Of a stretch of DNA of 12,460 nucleotides, positions 1-5,459 are shown one piece after another. A model generated the notes under the pieces. The model was not told the DNA's origin. It saw only the letters and a program-made list of their open reading frames with translations, and did not search any database. The position numbers were made by a program, and so were the translations under genes. Numbering within the stretch: position 1 is the stretch's first letter; each line of letters opens with the position of its first letter. The stretch comes from Deltaproteobacteria bacterium (lineage in GTDB: Bacteria > SAR324 > NAC60-12), in NCBI GenBank assembly GCA_002730365.1, contig PBZZ01000095.1, positions 1-12,460 on the forward strand. Direction: 5' to 3'.

Positions 1-317
1 AAGGCAAGCAGACCAAAGAAGAGAGGACGACTACCAAAGAAACGGTAGCGAGAGAAAGCATAGGCTGCGGGAATGGCGGCTACCAAGCAGACGGCAACAT
101 TCATCAGGACATAGACCGTTGCATTGAGATAGCCCAGGTACCAGCTCGAATCACTGAAAATGACTTGGTAGTGATCCAGGGTTGGGGATTTCGGATACAA
201 GGTCAACTGGCCAGCAAGTTCTTTCATCGGCTTGAAGCTCATGGTCAGTAGCTAATAAAGAGGAATCAATAGAAAGGCCAGATAGAAAATGGGCACAATC
301 GAAAATCTCTGGTTCAT
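1..317 (-). pseudogene. MalG-like carbohydrate ABC transporter permease, 5' part, interrupted by an in-frame TAG
   Basis: Reading from an ATG at 317, the frame gives a CUT1-type inner-membrane permease N-terminus. A first hydrophobic segment runs over codons 7-24. Later come a periplasmic stretch (around PTLDHYQVIF) and the typical second-helix end AAYAFSRYRFFG. Codon 22 (252-254) is TAG inside the context PLY-stop-LLTMSFKP, where this family normally has Trp (PLYW...SFK). One G-to-A change in TGG would produce it. The frame is otherwise open to the left edge, so the gene is only partly visible. The start overlaps the MalF-like stop as ATGA, the usual translational coupling. Possible restarts are ATG at 242 and 227, but these would remove most of the first membrane helix. 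It may be a recent pseudogene, a sequencing error, or a gene expressed by restart or readthrough. Family assignment is firm; functional status is uncertain. Confidence 0.75.
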
Positions 318-1195
318 GTACTCTCCTGAGACTTCAGGCTTTGTGATGGAATAACCCGTGAGAAAAATAGCCAAGCTACGACTACTACGATCGTAGCGTA
401 GATGACGGCCATAGCGCCCCCCTCACCTAGGTCGAACTGGATCGTAGCAGTTTGGATCAATTCTAGAGAAAGAAAGTTGGTGCTGACGCCAGGACCCCCT
501 CGAGCCAGTACATAAGCCTCTGTGTAGATGATGAAGCTATCCATGAAGCGGAGAAGCCCTGCAATCAGTAGCACCAACCGAAGTTTGGGCAGTTGAATAT
601 GCTGGAAGATCGCCCAACGTCCAGCACCATCAATTGCTGCTGCCTGGTAATAAGCATCTGGAATCGTACGCAGTCCGGCGAAGCAAAGCAGCACCACTAA
701 ACTGGTCCAGTGCCAAGTATCCATCACAATCAGTGTAATCCACACAACAACAGGATCATTCAGGTCATAATTCCATCCAAGCAACGCTATAAACTCACTG
801 AGGAGCCCGATTTTTGGTAGAATCAAAAACTTCCAGATGTAGCCCACCACGATCACTGGCATCAGCAGTGGAATGGCGAAAATGATGATGTAGAACTTGG
901 AGAGCAGTCCCTCGAAAGGTAACTTCAGTGCAATGTAGATCCCCAGGGGCAATTGAATAGCCAGTACTAGGATCGAAAACCCAAGACTCCGCAAGAGAGC
1001 AGCATGAAATTCAGTAGATCCCAGCATCTGCTCATACCAAGTGGTTCCCACCCAAATATAGTGCTCCCCCGCAAAGGTGTCATGTAGCGAAAAATAAATC
1101 ACTAGTGCGAAGGGAATCACTCCGCTGAGGATCATCAATACTAGGGTTGGACTGAGCAGTCCATAGGCAAGACGGTGATGTGCAATGGAAGCCAT
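314..1195 (-). CDS. MalF/UgpA-like carbohydrate ABC transporter permease
   Basis: This 293-residue integral membrane protein is one of the two permease subunits of an ABC importer in the CUT1 class (oligosaccharides, glycerol-3-phosphate and similar). It has about six hydrophobic helices (first near residues 10-35). The cytoplasmic EAA loop, which docks to the ATPase, lies at about 182-203 (YYQAAAIDGAGRW...LP). I chose the ATG at 1195 because AAGG sits 5 bases upstream; the frame also opens at a TTG at 1219 that lacks a ribosome site. It overlaps the following MalG-like gene by ATGA. The substrate-binding protein gene that often precedes such permeases is absent upstream, so it and the ATPase may lie beyond the left edge or elsewhere. 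The substrate cannot be inferred. Partner function is in doubt because the MalG-like gene carries a stop codon. Confidence 0.9.
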   Translation of the reverse strand: MASIAHHRLAYGLLSPTLVLMILSGVIPFALVIYFSLHDTFAGEHYIWVGTTWYEQMLGSTEFHAALLRSLGFSILVLAIQLPLGIYIALKLPFEGLLSKFYIIIFAIPLLMPVIVVGYIWKFLILPKIGLLSEFIALLGWNYDLNDPVVVWITLIVMDTWHWTSLVVLLCFAGLRTIPDAYYQAAAIDGAGRWAIFQHIQLPKLRLVLLIAGLLRFMDSFIIYTEAYVLARGGPGVSTNFLSLELIQTATIQFDLGEGGAMAVIYATIVVVVAWLFFSRVIPSQSLKSQEST

Positions 1196-1234
1196 GGGCG
1201 CCTTAAAATTATAAAACAATCAGGGAAAAGAAAG

Positions 1235-1263
1235 AAAATAGTGCGCTTGCTTTGGAGGTTCAA
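1235..1263 (-). promoter_or_regulatory. Candidate sigma-70 promoter for the permease genes
   Basis: On the minus strand TTGAAC (1258-1263) and TATTTT (1235-1240) are separated by 17 bases, each matching the consensus at 4 of 6 positions. The predicted start would leave a leader of roughly 30 bases before the ATG at 1195. A perfect TATAAT at 1209-1214 is closer but lacks a -35 box and would leave almost no leader. Confidence 0.3.
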
Positions 1264-1380
1264 GAGCAGATCAACTTAAAAACAATTGGTACCATTCTTG
1301 CGGATTGTTTCCTCAGAAACGTCTCTTTCAGATCAGGCTCCTGGAGAGTTCTGAAGGATAGGGAGAGTTTTACAAAACCG

Positions 1381-1396
1381 GTGTCTTAGAAGACAC
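1381..1396. repeat. Perfect 7-bp inverted repeat, candidate operator
   Basis: GTGTCTT and AAGACAC flank a 2-base centre (AG). The repeat ends 18 bases before the ATG of the small plus-strand ORF and lies about 185 bases upstream of the permease start, so it could serve either direction. The size suits a dimeric repressor site. No regulator gene is visible nearby. It could also simply be a short hairpin in a transcript. Confidence 0.4.
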
Positions 1397-1414
1397 GACT
1401 GGGTAAGGAGGAAC

Positions 1415-1564
1415 ATGCCAGGTAAAAATACACAGGCTCAACCGAATGTCTTGCTCCGTGAAGCCAGCCTACATCGAGAAAGGGAAAAAAACTGGGATTG
1501 GAACGGGAAGGCGCGAGAGACGATACTGCGTAAATTTCTGGAAGGAATTGTTGAGGCCGATTGA
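1415..1564 (+). CDS. Possible small protein of 49 residues, no recognised family
   Basis: An ATG at 1415 follows TAAGGAGG at 1404-1411, an exact 8-base match to the anti-Shine-Dalgarno complement, though the 3-base spacing is short. The frame runs 49 codons to TGA at 1562-1564. The product is hydrophilic and highly charged (LLREASLHREREKNWDWNG, then ARETILRKFLEGIVEAD), has no membrane segment or signal peptide, and the second half could form an amphipathic helix. It lies alone on the plus strand between divergent permease genes and the convergent end of the ribosomal operon, with a perfect inverted repeat just upstream. No clear promoter was found. I do not recognise the protein and cannot assign a function. 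The alternative is a chance ORF in a spacer; the strong ribosome site is the main argument for reality. Confidence 0.4.
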   Translation: MPGKNTQAQPNVLLREASLHREREKNWDWNGKARETILRKFLEGIVEAD

Positions 1565-1571
1565 ACAGAAA

Positions 1572-1600
1572 TGAGGAACCGGTACGAGTACGGTTCCTCA
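1572..1600 (-). terminator. Terminator of the tRNA-secE-nusG-rplKAJL operon
   Basis: A 10-bp perfect stem (TGAGGAACCG at 1572-1581 with CGGTTCCTCA at 1591-1600) and a 9-base loop begin 10 bases after the rplL stop. Read on the minus strand the stem is followed by TTTCTGTT, an imperfect U-tract. The plus-strand side has no T-run, so it should act mainly on the ribosomal operon. This placement argues that transcription normally ends after rplL. Confidence 0.7.
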
Positions 1601-1609
1601 AACTACCAC

Positions 1610-1999
1610 TTACTTGATGGATGCAGAAGCCCCAGCTTCCTGCAATTTCTTAACGATCTCTTCGGCTTCTTCTTTCGGGCAGCCTTCCTTCACGGTCTTC
1701 GGTGCGCTCTCAACGAATTCCTTGGCTTCCTTCAGGCCAAGGCCGGTGATTGCACGAATTTCCTTGATCACGTTGATCTTCTTCTCACCAGCAGCATCAA
1801 GAACAACGTCAAATTCGGTCTTCTCTTCGGTTGCGGCCGCGCCACCACCAGCACCACCTGCTGCAGGCGCGGCAGCAACGGCTGCAGCGGCAGCGCTCAC
1901 ACCAAACTTCTCTTCCAACTCCTTGACCAACTCAGACAATTCCAGCACTGTCATGTTGGCAATATGCTCGATCAATTGCTCTTTGGTAATTTCAGACAT
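1610..1999 (-). CDS. rplL: 50S ribosomal protein L7/L12
   Basis: This is the 129-residue stalk protein that recruits translation GTPases (EF-Tu, EF-G, IF2) to the ribosome. The N-terminal dimerisation and L10-binding helices cover about residues 1-32. An Ala/Gly-rich flexible hinge covers about 34-57. The C-terminal domain contains the signature [20 protein letters not shown] and [12 protein letters not shown] helices. The length is slightly above the E. coli protein (about 120) because of the longer hinge. The ATG at 1999 has AAAGGAA upstream. It is the last gene of the operon, 25 bases after rplJ, and is followed by a hairpin terminator rather than rpoB. Identification is secure. Confidence 0.98.
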   Translation of the reverse strand: MSEITKEQLIEHIANMTVLELSELVKELEEKFGVSAAAAAVAAAPAAGGAGGGAAATEEKTEFDVVLDAAGEKKINVIKEIRAITGLGLKEAKEFVESAPKTVKEGCPKEEAEEIVKKLQEAGASASIK

Positions 2000-2024
2000 T
2001 TCGATTTCCTTTCAATAACTTGGA

Positions 2025-2558
2025 TTAGGCAGCAGACTTTGATTCGGCAACAGCTGCCAACGTACGAACAATCTTGGCTGGAACCTCGTTGAGTGTGCGA
2101 ACGAACTGGGTGGACGGTGCCTGCAACACAAAGAGCACCTTTACAATCAGTTCCTCCCGACTTGGGAGTTTGGCTAGCGCTTCAACCTCTCCTGCATTCA
2201 GCAGAGAAGCACGATTGGCGTCGGATAGCACACCCGCCTTGATTACCAACTGAGGGTTGGTCTTGGCGAATTCCGTGAGAATCTTTGCCTGACCCACAGG
2301 GTCGGATGGTGAGTACACCAAGGCGCAGGTCTCTACAAACTGCTTCTCCAAAACACCGAAGGGAGTTCCTTCGGAAGCAATGCGAGCCAGAGTGTTTTTG
2401 AGCACCTTCAGGGTCGAAGCTGAATTGCGCAACTGCTGTCGCAGCTCCACGATCTTATTAGCTTCCAAACCTCGGTAGTCAACCAGTACGCCAGCGGCGG
2501 CGTTTTTAAAGATCTCCCGGATCTCATCCACGACCGTTTCTTTTTGAGAACGATCCAC
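2025..2558 (-). CDS. rplJ: 50S ribosomal protein L10
   Basis: L10 anchors the L7/L12 dimers to the 23S rRNA at the base of the stalk, and in many bacteria the L10-L12 complex represses its own mRNA. The sequence has the family features: an N-terminal VVDEIREIF helix, VDYRGLEANKIVELRQQLR, LKVLKNTLARIA, and a C-terminal helix that binds L12. I place the start at the GTG at 2556-2558, giving 177 residues beginning MDRSQKETVV, because AGAGG lies 5 bases upstream and the resulting N-terminus matches the family. The frame is open 8 codons further to another GTG at 2582, which has no ribosome site. A long structured leader precedes it, consistent with autogenous control. Identification is secure; the start is likely. 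Confidence 0.97.
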   Translation of the reverse strand: MDRSQKETVVDEIREIFKNAAAGVLVDYRGLEANKIVELRQQLRNSASTLKVLKNTLARIASEGTPFGVLEKQFVETCALVYSPSDPVGQAKILTEFAKTNPQLVIKAGVLSDANRASLLNAGEVEALAKLPSREELIVKVLFVLQAPSTQFVRTLNEVPAKIVRTLAAVAESKSAA

Positions 2559-2835
2559 GAGAACCTCTGATGGAAATTTCACGAGTAAACCGGGCTTTCG
2601 AAGAAGACCGGAGGTACATCAAGTCGTTGCTGCACGATGCAGAAACGACTGATGATCGGGCAGGGCAGTTCTGAAGAGAGCAAGGTAGGACTTGCTCCAG
2701 CACCACAATTGTCTCGGCGGGGAAGATTAAGCCCGTTAGGGCCCCAGCTGTCTTCAACAACTGCTTGCCAGATGCGTAAAGGTGAGCTTTTGAGCCCACC
2801 AGTGACTCCCTATCAGGAGTCAATTCAACAAAATT
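2559..2835 (-). promoter_or_regulatory. rplJ leader with L10-leader-like core
   Basis: The 277-base spacer between rplA and rplJ has no convincing gene but is rich in structure. The core (about 2700-2760, read on minus) contains GAAGACAGCTGGGG, an inner CCC-TAAC-GGG hairpin, CTTAATCTT, then CCCCGCCGAGAC. The GGGG/CCCC pairing, AAGACAGC and GCCGAGAC elements resemble the L10(L12) binding leader found before rplJ in many bacteria. Other hairpins on the same strand are 2804-2821 (6 bp), 2781-2800 (8 bp with one G-T) and 2678-2697 (7 bp). A long one at 2617-2654 has about 16 pairs interrupted by small mismatches. None is followed by a U-run, so translational rather than termination control is the simpler reading. 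The structure assignment was done by eye. Confidence 0.65.
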
Positions 2836-3519
2836 TTATAGACTTACGAGCAGTCCAGGCCCCATTGTGGAGCTGACACAGCACTTGCGCATGTAGACCC
2901 CTTTGGAGGTCGAGGGCTTAAGCCGCTGAACCGAATCAACAAAGGAACGGATATTTTCAGCTAACTGGTCCACATTGAAAGAGATCCGGCCCACAGGCGC
3001 GTGTAGATTACCTTGTTTGTCAACACGGAACTCTACCTGACCAGCCTTGATGTCTTTCACAGCGTTAGCTACATCCATGGTGACGGTTCCCACTTTTGGG
3101 TTTGGCATCAAGCCACGAGGTCCAAGGATTTTACCAAGGCGACCCACAACATTCATCACATCAGGGGTAGCAACAACACGCTCGTAATCGAACCAGCTTT
3201 CCTTTTGGATTCGCTCAGCGATGTCTTCGGCTCCAACATAATCAGCTCCAGCCTCTTCGGCTTCACGAGCTTTTTCTCCCTTGGCAAAGACGAGTATGCG
3301 TACCTCTTTACCTAGTCCGTGAGGCAGGGAGCAGGTTCCACGAACCATCTGGTCCGCTTTGCGTGGATCCACACCAAGTCGGAGAACGACATCCACAGTT
3401 TCATCGAACTTGGTTGCTTTTACTTCCTGCAGGAGTTGCAGGGCTTCTTCGAGTGAATACTGCTTTTCCAATTCTACTTTTTCACGAATCGCCTTCTGGC
3501 GCTTACTCAGCTTCTTCAT
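2836..3519 (-). CDS. rplA: 50S ribosomal protein L1
   Basis: This 227-residue protein forms the mobile L1 stalk, which handles deacylated tRNA at the E site; in many bacteria it also represses its own operon. The N-terminal [14 protein letters not shown] and [24 protein letters not shown], the middle [16 protein letters not shown] signature and the C-terminal SSTMGPG are all present. The ATG at 3519 follows GGAGAG by a suitable gap; the frame is open further upstream, but only within the end of rplK. It starts 10 bases after the rplK stop, suggesting coupled expression. The strand ending at [15 protein letters not shown] has two Cys residues where relatives usually carry non-Cys residues, a small oddity. 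Identification is secure. Confidence 0.98.
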   Translation of the reverse strand: MKKLSKRQKAIREKVELEKQYSLEEALQLLQEVKATKFDETVDVVLRLGVDPRKADQMVRGTCSLPHGLGKEVRILVFAKGEKAREAEEAGADYVGAEDIAERIQKESWFDYERVVATPDVMNVVGRLGKILGPRGLMPNPKVGTVTMDVANAVKDIKAGQVEFRVDKQGNLHAPVGRISFNVDQLAENIRSFVDSVQRLKPSTSKGVYMRKCCVSSTMGPGLLVSL

Positions 3520-3529
3520 TGTTCTCTCC

Positions 3530-3952
3530 TTAATCGCCGATTGCCACACCCATACTACGTGCTGTCCCAGCAATGATTGCTTTGGCAGCTTCAATATCGT
3601 AGCAGTTGAGGTCTGGTAATTTAGTTTTGGCAATTTCCTCTAACTGGGCTTGTGAGAGGGTCCCAACCGTAGCGGTATTGGGTGTAGCGGAACCCTTGCC
3701 GAGCTTGAGGGTTTCCTTAATTAAGACCGAGGCAGGCGGGGTCTTTGTGATGAAACTGAAAGAGCGGTCCTTGTAGACCGTGATCACGACTGGAATGATC
3801 GTATCGAGTCCCTGCGTGCGAGCATTGAATGCCTTGCAGAACTCCATGATGTTGACGCCGTGTTGGCCAAGAGCTGGTCCAATTGGCGGCGAGGGGTTGG
3901 CCTTTCCAGCAGCAACTTGCAACTTAATGAAGGCCTTGACTTCTTTTGCCAT
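3530..3952 (-). CDS. rplK: 50S ribosomal protein L11
   Basis: This 140-residue protein binds the GTPase-associated region of 23S rRNA at the base of the L7/L12 stalk and is needed for the RelA response in studied bacteria. The N-terminal domain has the invariant [21 protein letters not shown] followed by [15 protein letters not shown]. The C-terminal RNA-binding domain includes the [10 protein letters not shown] loop and ends in GTARSMGV. The ATG at 3952 matches the expected N-terminus [12 protein letters not shown]. It lies 51 bases after nusG. That spacer, read on minus, holds imperfect complementary segments (TTGGGAGTTCCATCCAA), which might be part of an L1 control site, but I could not confirm the L1-binding fold. 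Confidence 0.98.
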   Translation of the reverse strand: MAKEVKAFIKLQVAAGKANPSPPIGPALGQHGVNIMEFCKAFNARTQGLDTIIPVVITVYKDRSFSFITKTPPASVLIKETLKLGKGSATPNTATVGTLSQAQLEEIAKTKLPDLNCYDIEAAKAIIAGTARSMGVAIGD

Positions 3953-4003
3953 GAAAACCTGTTGGAGTAGTCAGCGTTGGATGGAACTCCCAACTCCTAC
4001 TGT

Positions 4004-4639
4004 TTAGGCCTTGACCACCTTGTCGAAATCGACTTCGACAGGGGTTGGGCGGCCAAAAATACTGACAAGCACCTTGAGCTTGCCACGTTCGTGGCTGATC
4101 TCGTCGATCACACCACTGAAGTTGCTGAAAGGACCTTCGGTGATCATCACCTTCTGCTCCCGAACAAATTCTTCTTCCACGCTGGCTTGCTGGAAACCGC
4201 TATCGATTTGTTCCTTGATCGCCATCAGTTCTTCGTTGCTGAGCGGTATCGGAGGAATGTAGCGGTTTTCTTCGTGATGCTTGCGCCCTACGAAACCAGT
4301 GACCCGGTTGGTCCTAATGATCAGGTGCCAGAGATCCTCCTGCAGGTCCATGTGCAGCAGTAGATAGCCTGGGAAATACTTCTGCGTGACAACACGCTGC
4401 TTCCCACCCTTGCTGCGAGTGACTTCTTCAGAAGGAATGAAGATTTCCCCAACCAAATGCTGAAGCCCCTTGATCTCCAGCTGCTTTTCAATCGTTAGTT
4501 TGACCCGCTTCTCATAGCCGGTGTGGGCCTGGAGAATGTACCACTTGAAGTGGCTGTTCTCGAAAGTTGCAGGTTCAGCGTTTTCAGCCGTTTCACTTGG
4601 AATAATTGGAATTTCGGATTTCAATTCACTATCGTTCAT
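4004..4639 (-). CDS. nusG: Transcription elongation and antitermination factor NusG
   Basis: NusG binds the RNA polymerase clamp through its NGN domain and links it to Rho or ribosomal S10 through its KOW domain. The 211-residue product has NGN from about 32 (WYILQAHTGYEKRV, FIPSEEV, YFPGYLLLHM, RVTGFVG). The KOW domain lies at about 160-211 (VMITEGPFSNFSGVIDEI, then VSIFGRPTPVEVDF). It is about 30 residues longer than E. coli NusG because of an acidic, disordered-looking N-terminal extension (SELKSEIPIIPSETAENAEP). The ATG at 4639 lies 10 bases after the secE stop with a weak AAGAGA ribosome site, so translation is probably coupled to secE. Identification is secure. Confidence 0.97.
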   Translation of the reverse strand: MNDSELKSEIPIIPSETAENAEPATFENSHFKWYILQAHTGYEKRVKLTIEKQLEIKGLQHLVGEIFIPSEEVTRSKGGKQRVVTQKYFPGYLLLHMDLQEDLWHLIIRTNRVTGFVGRKHHEENRYIPPIPLSNEELMAIKEQIDSGFQQASVEEEFVREQKVMITEGPFSNFSGVIDEISHERGKLKVLVSIFGRPTPVEVDFDKVVKA

Positions 4640-4649
4640 CGCATATCTC

Positions 4650-4838
4650 TTAGCCAGAAATCAGGAGTTGCATCAGGTTGGAGAGTCCAAGATCAGCCAC
4701 CCCCAGATAGATCGCGATGATCAGCGATACCAGAACCACGATGGAAGTTTGCCGGATCGTGCGCTCGCGAGTCGCCCATTGAATACGTTTAAATTCGGCT
4801 TGGACGTCAATAAAAAATTGCCGGATTCTATTGAACAT
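4650..4838 (-). CDS. secE: Preprotein translocase subunit SecE
   Basis: This is the short, single-span form of SecE, 62 residues long, which clamps the SecY channel in the inner membrane. An amphipathic cytoplasmic helix (FFIDVQAEFKRIQWATRERT) includes the conserved segment leading to Trp and is followed by one membrane helix at about residues 31-55 (SIVVLVSLIIAIYLGVADL). E. coli SecE has two additional N-terminal spans not found here, as in most bacteria. The upstream ribosome site is weak (AAGG at short distance from the ATG). It follows tRNA-Trp by 75 bases and precedes nusG by 10, the classic arrangement. Confidence 0.95.
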   Translation of the reverse strand: MFNRIRQFFIDVQAEFKRIQWATRERTIRQTSIVVLVSLIIAIYLGVADLGLSNLMQLLISG

Positions 4839-4913
4839 GGCCTTGTTTGGATTGGACGTGATGACGAGTCTGCCAGAACCGAGACAGGGCGGGAATCATG
4901 GCTTGGTACTGTG

Positions 4914-4986
4914 CAGGCCAGACAGGGGTCGAACCTGCGACCTGCGGATTTGGAATCCGCTGCTCTACCAACTGAGCTACTGGCCT
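4914..4986 (-). tRNA. tRNA-Trp (CCA)
   Basis: The cloverleaf is complete: acceptor AGGCCAG/CTGGCCT, D arm GCTC/GAGC, anticodon stem GCGGA/TCCGC around TTCCAAA, and T arm GCAGG-TTCGACC-CCTGT. The discriminator is G (4914), as expected for Trp. The 3' CCA is not encoded (next bases CAC), unlike the other three tRNAs in the cluster. The position directly before secE matches many bacteria. Confidence 0.97.
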
Positions 4987-5011
4987 GTACAAGGTGACGG
5001 TTCAATGTCAC

Positions 5012-5086
5012 TGGAGCCCGAGAGCAGGATTGAACTGCCGACCTTTTCCTTACCAAGGAAACGCTCTACCACTGAGCTACCCGGGC
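5012..5086 (-). tRNA. tRNA-Thr (GGT)
   Basis: Acceptor GCCCGGG/CTCGGGC contains one G-T pair. The anticodon stem TTTCC/GGAAA encloses TTGGTAA, giving anticodon GGT. The T arm is GGCAG-TTCAATC-CTGCT and the discriminator is T at 5015, with CCA encoded at 5012-5014. In the common bacterial arrangement this tRNA directly precedes tuf; here tRNA-Trp follows after 25 bases. Confidence 0.97.
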
Positions 5087-5096
5087 CCGTCGCTGG

Positions 5097-5181
5097 TGGT
5101 GGGGAGAGAAGGATTCGAACCTTCGAAGGCTGAGCCAACAGATTTACAGTCTGCCCCCTTTGACCGCTCGGGAATCTCCCC
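5097..5181 (-). tRNA. tRNA-Tyr (GTA)
   Basis: This is a class II tRNA with a long variable arm. The acceptor is GGGGAGA/TCTCCCC, the anticodon loop CTGTAAA in stem GCAGA/TCTGT, and the T arm GAAGG-TTCGAAT-CCTTC. The discriminator is A at 5100 and CCA is encoded at 5097-5099. Only 10 bases separate it from tRNA-Thr(GGT), so there is no room for the tRNA-Gly often found between them. Confidence 0.97.
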
Positions 5182-5194
5182 ACATAGTCATTCC

Positions 5195-5270
5195 TGGAGC
5201 TGGCTGACGGATTCGAACCCCCGACCTGCTGATTACAAATCAGCTGCTCTACCAACTGAGCTAAGCCAGC
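5195..5270 (-). tRNA. tRNA-Thr (TGT)
   Basis: Acceptor GCTGGCT/AGCCAGC, D arm GCTC/GAGC and anticodon stem GCTGA/TCAGC around TTTGTAA give anticodon TGT. CCA is encoded at 5195-5197 after discriminator T. The T stem GGGGG/CCGTC contains a G-G mismatch at its third pair and a G-T pair at its second, so it is weaker than usual. It is the first tRNA of the operon, about 16 bases after the -10 box. Confidence 0.95.
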
Positions 5271-5285
5271 CAAGGAAAGCCGCTT

Positions 5286-5314
5286 ATAATATGCAAAATT
5301 TACGGTGATGTCAA
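5286..5314 (-). promoter_or_regulatory. Strong sigma-70 promoter for the tRNA-secE-nusG-rplKAJL operon
   Basis: On the minus strand TTGACA (5309-5314) is a perfect -35 box and TATTAT (5286-5291) matches -10 at 5 of 6, with the optimal 17-base spacer. A purine-rich A tract (AGAAAAGAAAG) lies just upstream of -35, and a GC-containing stretch (AAGCGGC) follows -10, both typical of stable-RNA promoters. The predicted start lies only about 10 bases before tRNA-Thr(TGT). Confidence 0.85.
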
Positions 5315-5459
5315 CTTTCTTTTCTGGGCCAATCCACCTGATTTGACTACCATTCTCGCCGTTGATAACAGGTTTCTTACTTGCAACTTTTTTGACCCTC
5401 CGTACCTTGACCTAACTTTTGGGCCTCTGTCATAAGCCACTCTCCAGCCTCATTTGTCG

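Noticed and set aside
252..254. Genetic-code change reading TAG as Trp
   Set aside because: One codon and a lack of terminal TAG in 14 genes is too little; known Trp recoding uses TGA, and TGA is a normal stop here. A point mutation or error is simpler.
1209..1214. Perfect TATAAT on the minus strand just upstream of the MalF-like gene
   Set aside because: No -35 box lies at the proper distance and the transcript would begin inside the ribosome site.
1386..1601. 71-codon minus-strand ORF opposite the small plus-strand ORF
   Set aside because: It reads through the operon terminator hairpin, has no ribosome site and its sequence looks like a random frame.
2524..2823. 99-codon minus-strand ORF across the rplJ leader
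   Set aside because: It overlaps the structured leader and the start of rplJ in another frame and shows no protein-like features or ribosome site.
4831..5308. Several ORFs of about 100 codons on both strands over the tRNA cluster
   Set aside because: They translate tRNA genes. Such peptides appear in databases as spurious proteins because tRNAs are conserved.
5315..5459. Promoter for mutS
   Set aside because: Several TTGAC-like boxes are present, but none has a good -10 partner at 16-18 bases, so I list no site.
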